Assembly: GCA_035517775.1 (NCBI GenBank)
Contig: DATIYF010000055.1
Location: forward strand, 1 to 57,744
From: DATIYF01 sp035517775
Lineage (GTDB): Bacteria > Acidobacteriota > Terriglobia > Terriglobales > Acidobacteriaceae
Reading direction: 5' to 3'
DNA length: 57,744 bases
Shown: piece after piece, positions 16,433 through 25,621 of the stretch
Layout: every line of letters starts with the position of its first letter
How positions within the stretch are numbered: the stretch's first letter is position 1
Position numbers and translations under genes: made by a program
Notes under the pieces: generated by a model
What the model saw: only the letters and a program-made list of their open reading frames with translations
Told to the model about the DNA's origin: nothing
The model's database searches: none

Positions 16433-18276
16433 GAACAGGCACGGCCAGGCTCTCCAGGCAGCCAGGCGCACGGTTTCACCTGGTGGGGCTCGTTCTCTTT
16501 ATTGGAGCACTGGCCGGGTCTTCGTTCGCTCAAATCGGTCAAACGGCAATTTCGTACACCGTCTCCCTGGCGCAGCCCGGCGATCATTTAGTACACGTCA
16601 CGATGGCGCTGCCGCCGGGTCCCGGTGAGCGCCAGTTGCAGCTGCCGGTGTGGAACGCGCTATATCAGGTGCGGGACTTTTCGCAATATCTGGATTGGGT
16701 TCGCGCTGAAGACGCCGCCGGCAAGCCATTGCCTCTGCGGGAACTGGATAAAAGCCGGTGGCAGCTCGATGGGGCGGAGCACGGCGCCAGCATCAGCTAT
16801 GAAATCCTGGCCAACGATCCCGGCCCCTATGGCGCCCAGTTGAATGCGCAACACGCCTTCTTCAATCTGGCGGAAATTCTCATGTACCCCGTGGATGCGC
16901 GTTCTTTCCCCATGCGGGTGCGTTTCGTTGACGTGCCTTCGGGCTGGCGGGCCGCCACCGTGCTGGCCTCGCCGGCGCCCGATGAATTTAGCGCGGAGAA
17001 CTACGATCGCCTGGTGGATTCGCCGGTGGAATGGGGAACCTTTCAGGAAGAGGATTTCGATCAGGGCAGCGGCCACTACCGCATCGTGGTGGATGCGGCC
17101 CCCGGCGACTACGACATGCAGAAGATCGTGCCCATGGTACGGAAGGTCGTGGCTGCCGAAACCGCCTGGATGAACGACCGCCCGTTTCAAACCTACATGT
17201 TTCTTTATCATTTTCCCCGGGCTGAGGGGCAGGGCGGCATGGAGCATTCTTACTGCACGGCCATTGACGTCAGCCCGCAGGCCGTGGCCAACGACCCGCT
17301 CACCCTGGACGACGTGACCGCCCACGAGTTCTTCCACCTGTGGAACGTGAAGCGCATCCGGCCGCAATCGCTCGAGCCGGTGGATTATACGAAAGAGAAC
17401 TACACTCGCGCCTTGTGGTTCAGCGAAGGATTTACCAACACGGTGGCCGGCTACACGTTGCTGCAGGCTGGCTTGACGGATGAGAAGGCATATCTGGCCA
17501 AGCTGGCCTCCACCATCACCCGCCTGGAGCAGCGCCCGGCATTTCTCACCCAGTCAGCCGAGGACTCAAGCCTGGATGCGTGGCTGGAGAAATATCCGGC
17601 GTATTGGGCGCCCCGCCGCAGCATCTCTTATTACAGCAAGGGCGAAGTGCTGGGCGTGATGCTGGATCTCGAGCTGCGCCAGGCCAGCCACGGCACCGCC
17701 TCGCTGCGCGATCTCTTCCACTGGATGAATGATAATTACGCCCGCAAGGGGCTGTTCTTTCCCGGCACCGAGGGCGTGCGCCGGGCGGCTGAGGCGGTGG
17801 GCCACACCGATCTTGGCTGGTTCTTTCAGAAATACGTCGCCGGCACCGACCAGATTCCGTGGAATGATTTCTTCCGTACCGTCGGCCTGCAACTGGTGCA
17901 GCAAACCCACGCCCTGCCCGACATGGGCTTTCAGGCAACCCGCAGTTTCGACAGCGCGGCCACGGTCATGGCGGTGAGCCCGGGCAGCGACGCAGAACGT
18001 GCCGGGCTGCGGGCAGGCGAGGTGATCGAAAAAATCAATGGAAAGACAGCCGAAGCCGATTTCCAGCAGCGCTTTTTGGAATTGCAGGTCGGCGACACTC
18101 TGCGCCTGAAGGTCCGCAGCGAGTCAGGCGAGCGGGAGCTGGAATTCAAGGTCGGCCATCGCGATATGGTTGAATTCGAGCTGAAAGACCTGGAGAACAT
18201 CACACCTGCGCAGCAGGCGCGACGCGCGGCCTGGCTGAGCGGTCAGGACCAGCCGGCCAACGAGGCGCAACCGTGA
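16429..18276 (+). CDS. Exported M61 family (glycyl) aminopeptidase with C-terminal PDZ domain
   Basis: 615 residues. The N-terminus has a signal sequence (LVGLVLFIGALAGSSFAQ, to about 34). An M61 beta-sandwich region is followed by GGMEHSYCTAI (269-279, the GxMEN-like exopeptidase motif with N replaced by H) and zinc site H299-E300-F-F-H303 with the third ligand Glu333 in WFSEGFTN. Residues about 495-585 form a PDZ domain (AVSPGSDAERAGLRAGEVI). M61 enzymes prefer N-terminal Gly or Ala. Overlap with mpl and plsC suggests cotranscription with envelope genes. Confidence 0.9.
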   Translation: MRTGTARLSRQPGARFHLVGLVLFIGALAGSSFAQIGQTAISYTVSLAQPGDHLVHVTMALPPGPGERQLQLPVWNALYQVRDFSQYLDWVRAEDAAGKPLPLRELDKSRWQLDGAEHGASISYEILANDPGPYGAQLNAQHAFFNLAEILMYPVDARSFPMRVRFVDVPSGWRAATVLASPAPDEFSAENYDRLVDSPVEWGTFQEEDFDQGSGHYRIVVDAAPGDYDMQKIVPMVRKVVAAETAWMNDRPFQTYMFLYHFPRAEGQGGMEHSYCTAIDVSPQAVANDPLTLDDVTAHEFFHLWNVKRIRPQSLEPVDYTKENYTRALWFSEGFTNTVAGYTLLQAGLTDEKAYLAKLASTITRLEQRPAFLTQSAEDSSLDAWLEKYPAYWAPRRSISYYSKGEVLGVMLDLELRQASHGTASLRDLFHWMNDNYARKGLFFPGTEGVRRAAEAVGHTDLGWFFQKYVAGTDQIPWNDFFRTVGLQLVQQTHALPDMGFQATRSFDSAATVMAVSPGSDAERAGLRAGEVIEKINGKTAEADFQQRFLELQVGDTLRLKVRSESGERELEFKVGHRDMVEFELKDLENITPAQQARRAAWLSGQDQPANEAQP

Positions 18277-18995
18277 TTCGGACGAGCCTGATGCTCGCCT
18301 TCTGGATAGTTCTGCTGCCGCTCGTCGTTCTGGTCACTTTTCCCTGGACGTTTCTTACCGGCGACATCCGCTTTCTTTACCGCCTGGGAATGTGGGGCGC
18401 CTTTGCCGGGGTTCGTCTGGCGGGGGTGCGGGTGCAGACGATTGGGCTGGACCGGCTGAATCTGGATCGAACTTATATCTTCATGGTCAACCACGTTTCC
18501 AACATTGATCCGCCGCTGATGATTCCGCTGATCCCCCGGCGCACCTCGGTGATGGCGAAGAAAGAGCTCTTCAGCTATCCGCTGTTCGGGCGGGCCATGC
18601 GCATGGCTCGCCTGGTGCCGGTGGACCGCGGCAACCGCGAGGCCGGCATCGCCGCGGTCCGCGCCGCCGCCGAGGTCATTCATGATGGAATCAACATGAC
18701 CATCTACGTGGAAGGCGGCCGCTCCTTCGATGGCAAGCTGCTGCCCTTCAAGAAAGGCCCGTTTTACCTGGCCGAGGAGTGCAGCGTGCCGGTGGTGCCG
18801 GTGACGATATCGGGTACTCACTACGTGATGCCCAAGGGGCGCTTCGCGATCAAGCCGGGCAAAGTCGAGCTGATTTTTCACGATCCCATCGAGCCCAAAG
18901 ACTTTGGCGGACGCGAAAGGCTGATGGCGAAGGTCCGTGCGGCCATCGAAAGCGGACTGCCCACAGAGTACCGCTCGCAAACCCAACCAGTTTGA
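18273..18995 (+). CDS. plsC: 1-acyl-sn-glycerol-3-phosphate acyltransferase (PlsC family)
   Basis: 240 residues from GTG 18273, which overlaps the stop of the M61 gene (GTGA). An N-terminal membrane helix (7-28) is followed by the acyltransferase motif N73-H74-V-S76-N-I-D79, and later EGGRSFDGKLLPFKKGPF as glycerol-phosphate binding motif III and VPVVPVTISG as motif IV. It makes phosphatidic acid at the inner membrane. An internal ATG at 18291 would still leave the helix; the GTG is preferred because of the coupling overlap. It ends 3 bp before the convergent lpxD stop. Confidence 0.92.
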   Translation: MIRTSLMLAFWIVLLPLVVLVTFPWTFLTGDIRFLYRLGMWGAFAGVRLAGVRVQTIGLDRLNLDRTYIFMVNHVSNIDPPLMIPLIPRRTSVMAKKELFSYPLFGRAMRMARLVPVDRGNREAGIAAVRAAAEVIHDGINMTIYVEGGRSFDGKLLPFKKGPFYLAEECSVPVVPVTISGTHYVMPKGRFAIKPGKVELIFHDPIEPKDFGGRERLMAKVRAAIESGLPTEYRSQTQPV

Positions 18996-18998
18996 GGT

Positions 18999-20006
18999 TC
19001 AGGAATGCTTCTCGGCCAGCGCCCGCAGCGCTCTGGCCATTTCCGGAAGTTTGCCCAGCAGGGCGGAATATTTCAGCCACAGCTTGTGGTCCACGGCGGG
19101 GGCGCCGCTCACAATGGCGCCGGCGGGAATATCGCCGGCAACGCCGCTTTGCGGCGTCACGATGGCGCCGTCGCCAACCTTGCAATGGCCGACCACGCCC
19201 ACTTGCCCGGTGAGGATCACGCTTTTGCCAATCTCGGTAGAGCCGGCCATGCCGGCCTGGGCCGCAATGAGCGAATCATCGCCGACCTGCGACCCGTGGC
19301 CAACCTGGACGAGGTTGTCAATCTTCACGCCGCGGCCGATGTGGGTCTCACCCACGCTGGCCCGGTCAATGCAGGCGTTGGACTGAATCTCCACGTCGTC
19401 TTCGATCACCACCGGCTGCGGCTGCGGAATCTTGTGCCAGCGCCCGGCCTCGTCCTTGGCGAAGCCGAAGCCGTCGCCGCCCACGATCGCGCCATTCTGC
19501 AAAGTCACCCGATTGCCGAGCCGGCAGTTCTCGCGAACCACGGCATGAGCATGGGCGAAGAATTGATCCCCGATTTGCGCTCCCCGATAGATCACGACAT
19601 GAGCCAGCAACACGGCATCCGCACCGATCTTTACATCTTTATCCACGACCACATAGGGGCCAATGTGGGCGCGCGGCCCAATGCTTGCCGAGGAATGAAC
19701 GGCCGCTGTGGGGTGAACCCCCGGCTCATACTGCGTGGATGGATGAAAGAGCGCAATGGCGCGAGAAAAATCGAGATACGGGTTCCGGCTGCGCAACATG
19801 GCCACCGGAAGCGCAGGAGCGTTTTCGGCGATGAGCACCGCGGAGGCGCGCGTAGTCCTGGCCGCGGCTGCATACTTCGGGTTGGCCACGAACGTGAGCT
19901 GTCCAGGCCCGGCTTCTTTGATTCCAGCCACGCCGCTGATCTCCGTCTCCGGCGAGCCGTTTTCCAGACGGGCCCCGAGTGTGCTCGCAAGTTCTCCAAG
20001 TTTCAT
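18999..20006 (-). CDS. lpxD: UDP-3-O-acylglucosamine N-acyltransferase
   Basis: 335 residues, usual length. Adds the second acyl chain in lipid A synthesis. The N-terminal uridine-binding domain (MKLGELASTLGARL to about 100) is followed by a left-handed beta-helix of hexapeptide repeats (about 100-290) with GGDGFGFAKDEAGRWHKIPQ and NLVQVGHGSQVGDDSLIAAQ, where the His of VGH corresponds to the catalytic His. The C-terminal helices end ALRALAEKHS. It shows that the organism makes lipid A. No lpxA, fabZ or bamA is next to it, which is unlike the Proteobacterial cluster. Confidence 0.95.
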   Translation of the reverse strand: MKLGELASTLGARLENGSPETEISGVAGIKEAGPGQLTFVANPKYAAAARTTRASAVLIAENAPALPVAMLRSRNPYLDFSRAIALFHPSTQYEPGVHPTAAVHSSASIGPRAHIGPYVVVDKDVKIGADAVLLAHVVIYRGAQIGDQFFAHAHAVVRENCRLGNRVTLQNGAIVGGDGFGFAKDEAGRWHKIPQPQPVVIEDDVEIQSNACIDRASVGETHIGRGVKIDNLVQVGHGSQVGDDSLIAAQAGMAGSTEIGKSVILTGQVGVVGHCKVGDGAIVTPQSGVAGDIPAGAIVSGAPAVDHKLWLKYSALLGKLPEMARALRALAEKHS

Positions 20007-20019
20007 AAGAAGTTCCTGA

Positions 20020-20060
20020 TTGTGAAATCACAAACGTGCTGAAGTTGAAAAATGATTGTA
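20020..20060 (-). promoter_or_regulatory. lpxD leader: TACAAT -10 and TTGTGA/TCACAA inverted repeat
   Basis: On the minus strand TACAAT lies at 20060-20055 and a perfect inverted repeat TTGTGA-TT-TCACAA at 20033-20020, between the likely transcription start and the lpxD ATG at 20006. The spacing is wrong for a CRP site (needs six bases between arms). It may be an operator for another regulator. Confidence 0.35.
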
Positions 20061-20177
20061 GCGGAGAGAGGTGAGGAGGTTTAGTGCCGGCCCAAATGCA
20101 GGCCGAGGAGCGGGAGCGGCCATGAACTTCAGAGCGCAATTGCGGTGCGGTTCATGGCCGTCGTTCTCTTTAAGACT

Positions 20178-20495
20178 TCACTTTCCGTACTGCTGTACTG
20201 CCTTGGCAATGCCGGGAGCGGCGGCAGCCAGATCCTGCGGATTCATGACCGGCCGGAAAGAGATTTTGGCGTTGAACGACAGAAACCAGGGCTCGGCCAG
20301 GGCTGGAATCTGCGACGTATCCTTCATATCGAACACAATCGAGCCCGAGCGGTTGCCGGCGTCGTCGGCCATGAAATAGGCGGCCTCGGGTTTCAGATCG
20401 GCCAGTATGCGCTCGATCGTAGTTCCCAGTGTGCCCGCTTTGATGGCGGCGTTTCCTTCTTCCGCCGGAATAGATACTCTCATTAGCATTCGCAT
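20178..20495 (-). CDS. Small protein, dabb/DUF3303-like
   Basis: 105 residues from ATG 20493-20495, with a strong AAGGAGG eight bases upstream. The sequence MRMLMRVSIPAEEGNAA, then ILADLKPEAAYFMADDAGNR and IVFDMKDTSQIPALAEPWF, fits a ferredoxin-like alpha-beta domain of the dimeric ABM/DUF3303 kind, where pairs of strands surround a helix and a MAD(D/E)xG turn. No catalytic residues are assigned to the family. No signal peptide. The gene is divergent from the GYD gene at 20716, another small ferredoxin-like protein, with 220 bp between them. Confidence 0.7.
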   Translation of the reverse strand: MRMLMRVSIPAEEGNAAIKAGTLGTTIERILADLKPEAAYFMADDAGNRSGSIVFDMKDTSQIPALAEPWFLSFNAKISFRPVMNPQDLAAAAPGIAKAVQQYGK

Positions 20496-20715
20496 GTCGT
20501 TTCCTCCTTAGGAAAGGGCGCGCTATTATCACCCGTCCCGGCCGGCCGAACGCAAGGAAATGTTAAGAGGAGGTCTTTTTCAGCCCCGCTCTGGCTTGCC
20601 GTCGAAATGACTTCGTCAGCCTCGCTTGTCTCCCGTCCGTAACCACCTCGCCAACTTGACTCTCTCAGAACACTCTGGGATCATTCGCAGCCATACCGAT
20701 CGACAAGGAGGTTTT

Positions 20716-21045
20716 ATGCCACATTACCTGCACCAGGTTTCGTACTCGCCTGAGGGTTGGGCGGCGGTGGTCGCGCATCCTCAGAACCGGGTGGAAGCTG
20801 TGAAGTCGTCCATCGAGAAGTTGGGAGGCAAGATCACCACTGCGTGGTTTGCTTTTGGCGACTACGACGTCGTGCTGATTACTGAAATGCCGGATAACGT
20901 CAGCGCGGCGGGTATTGCCATCGCCTTTGCGGCAGGCGGCGCCTGCAAGAGCGTGCGTACCACGCCCTTGCTCTCGCAGGAAGAAGCCCTGCAGGCCCTG
21001 AAGAGAGCAGGAGAAAGCGGCTACCGGCCGGCCAAAGCGGCGTAA
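20716..21045 (+). CDS. GYD domain protein
   Basis: 109 residues from ATG 20716, preceded by AAGGAGG at 20704-20710. The product has YLHQVSYSPEGWAAVVAHPQ, GGKITTAWFAFGDYDVVLI and a GDYD motif characteristic of the GYD family (PF08734), small ferredoxin-like proteins of unknown role. VEAVKSSIEKLGG forms the first helix. It is followed directly by a strong terminator. A longer upstream frame has no homology and is ignored. Confidence 0.88.
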   Translation: MPHYLHQVSYSPEGWAAVVAHPQNRVEAVKSSIEKLGGKITTAWFAFGDYDVVLITEMPDNVSAAGIAIAFAAGGACKSVRTTPLLSQEEALQALKRAGESGYRPAKAA

Positions 21046-21060
21046 AGAACTGTTCGGAGG

Positions 21061-21091
21061 AAAAGGCGGCCTGCCGGGCCGCCTTTTTTTT
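21061..21091. terminator. Rho-independent terminator, usable from both strands
   Basis: AAAAGGCGGCC (21061-21071), a 5-base loop, GGCCGCCTTTT (21077-21087), then a run of T to 21091. It closes the GYD gene and, because the other side begins with A, could also stop transcription from the convergent sedolisin gene whose stop is at 21094. Confidence 0.9.
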
Positions 21092-21093
21092 CG

Positions 21094-24000
21094 CTACTGA
21101 ACGGTGAGCTGGAAGCTCGCGGAATGCGTGATGCTGGCGGTGCTGGCCCTGACGTTTACGGTATAGGTGCCCTTGGGAGTGCCGGGAACCGTGCCTCCGC
21201 CGCCGCTGGCGTTTGTATTCCCGCCGCAACCCACTCCCGTCACCAGGAAAGCAAGCAGCACCATCCCCAACAAGCTGCTCCAGGCGCGGCGTTTGGTTGG
21301 CCCTCCCACCAGGAAGACGCCCGCCAGAAGTGTTCCGCTTAAGGCAAAGAGAGAAGCGAAGTACTCCAACCGGCGCCGCGGCGATTGCAAGGCGGCATTC
21401 TGCGGCGCTGCGGTGGTGATGCTTAAGGTGGTGCTGCCGCTGCCGGGCACGGTCGTCGGATTAAAGCTGCAACTGCTCTTTGAGGGCAGGCCGGCGCAGT
21501 CACCCGGAGTGAAGGTAATCGTGCTGTTGTAGCCGGTCGTTCCCGTGATCGTGAGCGTGATACTTCCGGTCTGGCCCTGAGTGACCGTGAGCGATGGCGC
21601 CGACGCCGCGATGGCGAAATCCGGCTGAACCGTGACAGTTGTGGGCGCCGAGGTCGAGGTCGTGTAGTTGGTGTCTCCGTTGTATTGCGCCGTGATGCTG
21701 TCCTGCCCGGTAGGAAGCTGTGAGCTGGTGAAGAGCGTAATCGAGCTCGCCGGGCTCAAGCCATCTTGCGAGACGAAACTCACTGGCGCAGACCCCAAAG
21801 AAGTGGTGCCGGAAAAGAAGGTCACGGTGCCGCTTGGAGCGTTGCCGAAGCTCTGAGTCGTGATGGTTGCCGTCAGGGTCACTGCCGCGCCGCTGGTGAC
21901 GCTGGTGCTGCTCGAAATCAGCGCCGTGGTGGTTGAAGCCTGGGTGATCGTAATATTGTCGGTCCCCGAGGTGCTGGCGTTAAAGCTGGCATCGCCCAGG
22001 TAGTGGGCGGAAATCGAATGCGAACCTGGCGTCAGCGTCTGGTAGCCGTTCGGGCTGGTGGCTTCTCCGTCGCTGCTCAGCAGGTAACTGACGAAGGGTG
22101 CTGAGCCATCGAGGAATTCCACGCCGCCGGTGGGGATTCCCTGGCCGGATTGCCCCGCTACGTCGGCGCGCAGATAGAGGAACGAGCCGTAGGGTCCGGT
22201 GGTGAACGGTCCTGCTCCGCCGCCCGGCAGCAAGGTCAGGGCGGTAAGCGCCGTGCTGCTGGCTTCGGGCGTAACGGTCACCGTGACCGGGGCCGAATCG
22301 CTGGCTGCGTAGGTTGAGTCTCCTGCGTAATGCGCAGTTACGGTGTAAGTTCCACCCGGAAGCTGGTTAGTGCTCGAAGCGATGCTTCCGCCAGCCAATG
22401 TGAAGCCGTCGGCGAAGATTCCTGTGCTGGTCTGCAAGGCCACGTCGCCTGTGGGCACGCCCGTGCCACTGCTGGGAGCCACGCTCGCAGTCACGTTCAC
22501 GGCCGCGCCGTGGGCGATGTTGGTGGTCGGCGCCAAGCCGAGGGTAGTCACGGTGGGATTGAAGCTCACTGAACTCCATTTGTTGATCAGGTTGGCGACA
22601 TTGACCGAGCCCAGGCCCGTAGCCAGATCGTACCCGGTGGCGCTGGTATAAGAGTTCGTACCGCCATATCCTGCCTCGCCCGGCACGGCATTGTTTCCAA
22701 CCGTGACGTCGTTGAACACGCAAGTGGAAGCCGGCAGGCCTGAGGTCTTTGAGCCATTGCATTGTGAAAGCGTTTCAGCCGCCGCCAGGCGGTACAAAAT
22801 GTAGTTGGCATGCCCCTGGCGTCCGCCCATCTTCTGGTCCACCAGGGCCATGACGCCGGCAAAGGAAGGCGCCGACGCGGAGGTGCCCGAGATGAACCAA
22901 ATGAGGTCTTGTTCGCAAGATCCCTCGAAACACAAGAGGTAGGGATCATGGAAGGCCGCGGTCAACGACACGTCGGGCAAGTCGCGCGCGCCATCGCTCG
23001 GGATTCCAGTTACCCCCGATTGCCACGAAGGCTTCGCGAAGAAAACGCTGGCCCCGCCTCCGCCGGCGGCGATGTTGGCGTTTTCGCCGCCGCACTGTGC
23101 TACGGTGCAGCTCTCATTCCACACATTCTCCGGAATGTAAGAGAGGGCGGTCCCGCTTGGGAAAGAAGATGAACTCCAATATTTGCTCGACTGCGCGCCT
23201 TCATTGAACATCGTGCCACCGACCGCGGTGGTGAAGGGAGTCGCCGCCAGAATGTTTACCGAGAGAGGGCCGGTAGCGATCTGCTCGATGTTGGGATTGT
23301 CGCAGCCCTCGGCGCCGGAATCGCCGGTGGAGACCATGTAGGTAATTCCCTGGGCCGCGGCCTCCTCCGCCAGCAAGCTGATGCCGAGAGCGTCAGCACT
23401 CGTATAGAAGGCTTCGCAGGAGCCGAAGCTCTCGGTCATGACGTCGGCCAGATTGTTATCAACAATATAAAGCTCAGAAAGAACCACGCCATCGGTAGTG
23501 TCCGTGGACGCGGAGACCACCAGCTTGATGGTGGCGCCCGGGGCAGTGACTCCGGACCAGGTCGCATCCAGCACAGCCTCAAATTCCTCCCCGCCGCCGA
23601 GATCGCCGGGTTCAGCGCCATCGTCCACAATCTGCGGCAAGTTGAGCGGCAAGCCGAACGCGGCGCGGAAATCCGCAACGTCCTGCAGGTTGATATCGGT
23701 GCGGCCCACCACTCCGATGGTCACGCCTGCTCCGGTGATTCCGCTGTTGTAAGCTGGATTGATGTTGTAGATGGTGGCGTAGTCCGGCGGCCCCAGAGCG
23801 TGAATTGTGGGATTTGTAAACGTCACGTGCGGCGTCGGGGTGCGGCTGAAAGTCGCCGGCACCTGCTGGGTTCGGCTGATCTCTGGCTTGGAGTAAAAGT
23901 TGTTCAAGGTGAGGACCCCTGCCACCACCGGAGCTAAGGCCGTGGGAATGGAGGGGTCACTCGAGTTCGCCCAGTGTTGCTCTCCGTTCACAACATAGGA

Positions 24001-24501
24001 ATGAATCGCGGTGTGGAAGGCCTGCTGCACCTGGGCGGCGGTGCCGGAAAATTCGATCACCGTTTTTCCCCTGGAAATGCTGGCCACCTGAAATCCCTGG
24101 GTTTGCAGCCAGGAAGTAACCGTCTGAATGTCCTGATCGGCGGGGCCGAAGAGCTGCCCGAACTGCTCCGGCGTGAGCCACTTGTGATAGTTGGGCGAGG
24201 CCTTATCCTGCTGATCGTCAAGCAGTTTGCGCAGCGAGGCCTCCTGCTGCGGGCTGCGCTGCAAGACCAGCAGCATGCGGTTCATGGGCAGGTCGGGCGG
24301 GGCCGCGCCCCGGTCGAACTGCGCGCGGGCCAGAGGATGAACGTTACCTTGCAGTACGGTGAGCTGGGTTTCATCCACCGGCTGCGTGATACGCGGCTGG
24401 ATGATTGACTGAGCCGTCGCGCGCTGTGAGAAAAGCAGGGGAAAAGCTAGAGCAAAGAGAGATAAGAAACACAAAGCAAAAGGGAACCGAGTGGAGCGCA
24501 T
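21094..24501 (-). CDS. Secreted S53 sedolisin (pro-kumamolisin) with Ig-like repeats
   Basis: 1135 residues. Signal peptide 1-30, then an activation prodomain (about 40-205, with SPNYHKWLTPEQFGQLFGP). The catalytic domain has Glu308 and Asp312 (EFEAVLDATW), oxyanion Asp394 (STGDSGAEG) and nucleophile Ser541 (SGTSASAPSF). Residues about 650-1020 hold three or four bacterial Ig-like (Big_3 type) repeats such as GTYTVTAHYAGDSTYAAS. A hydrophobic segment near 1045-1085 (SLFALSGTLLAGVFLVGG, then LLGMVLLAFLVTGVGC) may anchor it; about 50 residues follow. Acid peptidases of this size are common in Acidobacteria. Its function is likely extracellular protein digestion. Confidence 0.92.
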   Translation of the reverse strand: MRSTRFPFALCFLSLFALAFPLLFSQRATAQSIIQPRITQPVDETQLTVLQGNVHPLARAQFDRGAAPPDLPMNRMLLVLQRSPQQEASLRKLLDDQQDKASPNYHKWLTPEQFGQLFGPADQDIQTVTSWLQTQGFQVASISRGKTVIEFSGTAAQVQQAFHTAIHSYVVNGEQHWANSSDPSIPTALAPVVAGVLTLNNFYSKPEISRTQQVPATFSRTPTPHVTFTNPTIHALGPPDYATIYNINPAYNSGITGAGVTIGVVGRTDINLQDVADFRAAFGLPLNLPQIVDDGAEPGDLGGGEEFEAVLDATWSGVTAPGATIKLVVSASTDTTDGVVLSELYIVDNNLADVMTESFGSCEAFYTSADALGISLLAEEAAAQGITYMVSTGDSGAEGCDNPNIEQIATGPLSVNILAATPFTTAVGGTMFNEGAQSSKYWSSSSFPSGTALSYIPENVWNESCTVAQCGGENANIAAGGGGASVFFAKPSWQSGVTGIPSDGARDLPDVSLTAAFHDPYLLCFEGSCEQDLIWFISGTSASAPSFAGVMALVDQKMGGRQGHANYILYRLAAAETLSQCNGSKTSGLPASTCVFNDVTVGNNAVPGEAGYGGTNSYTSATGYDLATGLGSVNVANLINKWSSVSFNPTVTTLGLAPTTNIAHGAAVNVTASVAPSSGTGVPTGDVALQTSTGIFADGFTLAGGSIASSTNQLPGGTYTVTAHYAGDSTYAASDSAPVTVTVTPEASSTALTALTLLPGGGAGPFTTGPYGSFLYLRADVAGQSGQGIPTGGVEFLDGSAPFVSYLLSSDGEATSPNGYQTLTPGSHSISAHYLGDASFNASTSGTDNITITQASTTTALISSSTSVTSGAAVTLTATITTQSFGNAPSGTVTFFSGTTSLGSAPVSFVSQDGLSPASSITLFTSSQLPTGQDSITAQYNGDTNYTTSTSAPTTVTVQPDFAIAASAPSLTVTQGQTGSITLTITGTTGYNSTITFTPGDCAGLPSKSSCSFNPTTVPGSGSTTLSITTAAPQNAALQSPRRRLEYFASLFALSGTLLAGVFLVGGPTKRRAWSSLLGMVLLAFLVTGVGCGGNTNASGGGGTVPGTPKGTYTVNVRASTASITHSASFQLTVQ

Positions 24502-24678
24502 GGAACCTGCCTGGGTTGAGATCGAATCTTGGCGTTGACCGCCCTTTCAGCAGCCAAGCAACGAGGGGAGCAGTACGGTACCCTACTTGTCGGGCATTGG
24601 CAAGCAATATTAAAGGTTTGCTTTCAATATGTTGGCAGTAATCTGATGCGCAGGAAGAGTACCGCTGGCCGTCTCGCT

Positions 24679-25428
24679 CTAGGTCAATTCAGAGGGACTG
24701 GCGGCATATTCTTCGATCATCCGGCCAGCCATGCGCCCGCCCTCATATTCCGGAATGATGACCTGGCTTGCTCCCGAAGCCCGCATGGCCTCGGCATAAC
24801 GCTCCTGGCCGGCCCGGGTGATGATCCTGAGCTTGGGGTTAAGGCTCTTGGCGGTGATGGTGATGTAGAGATTATCGGCGTCGTTATCTATGACAATGCA
24901 GATGCCGCGGGCCCGCTCGATGCCGGCCGCCTGCAACACGCTGTGGCGCTTGGCATCCCCCTGCAGCACGACCATGTTCTCCTGCAGAATCTGGCGGTAG
25001 AGGCCTTCATTGGTTTCGATCAGGACAAAGGGAATCCGGGCGCGGGTAAGGTGTTCCACCACCGTGCGGCCCACCTGGCCGTAGCCACAAATGATGAAGT
25101 GGTCGCGCATTTTTTCCAGGTTGAATTCATTCATCATGGATTTCCATACCTCCCGGCCCTGATGTCCGAAAAACGACAGCAGGATGCGCTCGGCAAACCA
25201 GATTTGAAATGCAAACACCCCGACGAAGACAAACAACGCGAATATCTTGGTGGCGTTGTGAACCCGCTGATAATCAATGGCATGGGGCAGGATTACCCAG
25301 AACAAGGCATCAATCCAGGGCAGATGCTCCAGGCGCATGTAGGTCAGCACGCAAACGCTCACGAAAGCCGCGAATAACAGCAGCGGAAGGAGCAGGCGCC
25401 GGAGCAGGAGGAGGAGAGCGCGTCTCAT
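24679..25428 (-). CDS. Two-helix membrane protein with RCK/TrkA-N domain; K+ channel-like but without a selectivity filter
   Basis: 249 residues. Two membrane segments (about 11-30 and 58-80) flank a pore-helix-like stretch, WIDALFWVILPHAID. In potassium channels this place holds T-V-G-Y-G; here it reads L-P-H-A-I-D, so no filter is visible. A Rossmann domain follows with FIICGYGQVGRTVVEHL (GxGxxG at 115-120), Glu138 at the end of strand 2 for NAD-type ligands, and GDAKRHSVLQAAGIERA. The protein ends after the RCK_N domain with no TrkA_C part. It may be a regulator or a channel of another kind. Divergent from the RyR-domain gene at 25622. Confidence 0.8.
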   Translation of the reverse strand: MRRALLLLLRRLLLPLLLFAAFVSVCVLTYMRLEHLPWIDALFWVILPHAIDYQRVHNATKIFALFVFVGVFAFQIWFAERILLSFFGHQGREVWKSMMNEFNLEKMRDHFIICGYGQVGRTVVEHLTRARIPFVLIETNEGLYRQILQENMVVLQGDAKRHSVLQAAGIERARGICIVIDNDADNLYITITAKSLNPKLRIITRAGQERYAEAMRASGASQVIIPEYEGGRMAGRMIEEYAASPSELT

Positions 25429-25609
25429 GGCAATTGCAAAACTGCGAACCGCTGCTCCGGGAAGAGGTCTTTCACCTTACACGGGACGGCGCGCCCAAAG
25501 CAAGCGGCGCATCATCGCACTTTTACATAGCTGGCAGGAATTATTGATTGGGGAGGAATACCGGTTCCGCGGTAACCAAGTTCGGCAATCGGTAATTTCA
25601 TCGAACCCG

Positions 25610-25615
25610 TACAAT
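25610..25615 (+). promoter_or_regulatory. -10 element directly before the RyR gene start
   Basis: TACAAT ends six bases before the ATG at 25622 and no Shine-Dalgarno sequence lies between, so the mRNA is probably leaderless. Confidence 0.45.
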
Positions 25616-25621
25616 TTCCGC

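Noticed and set aside
20020..20033. CRP/FNR-type operator before lpxD
   Set aside because: The arms TTGTGA/TCACAA are separated by two bases instead of six, so it does not fit CRP; kept only as an inverted repeat.
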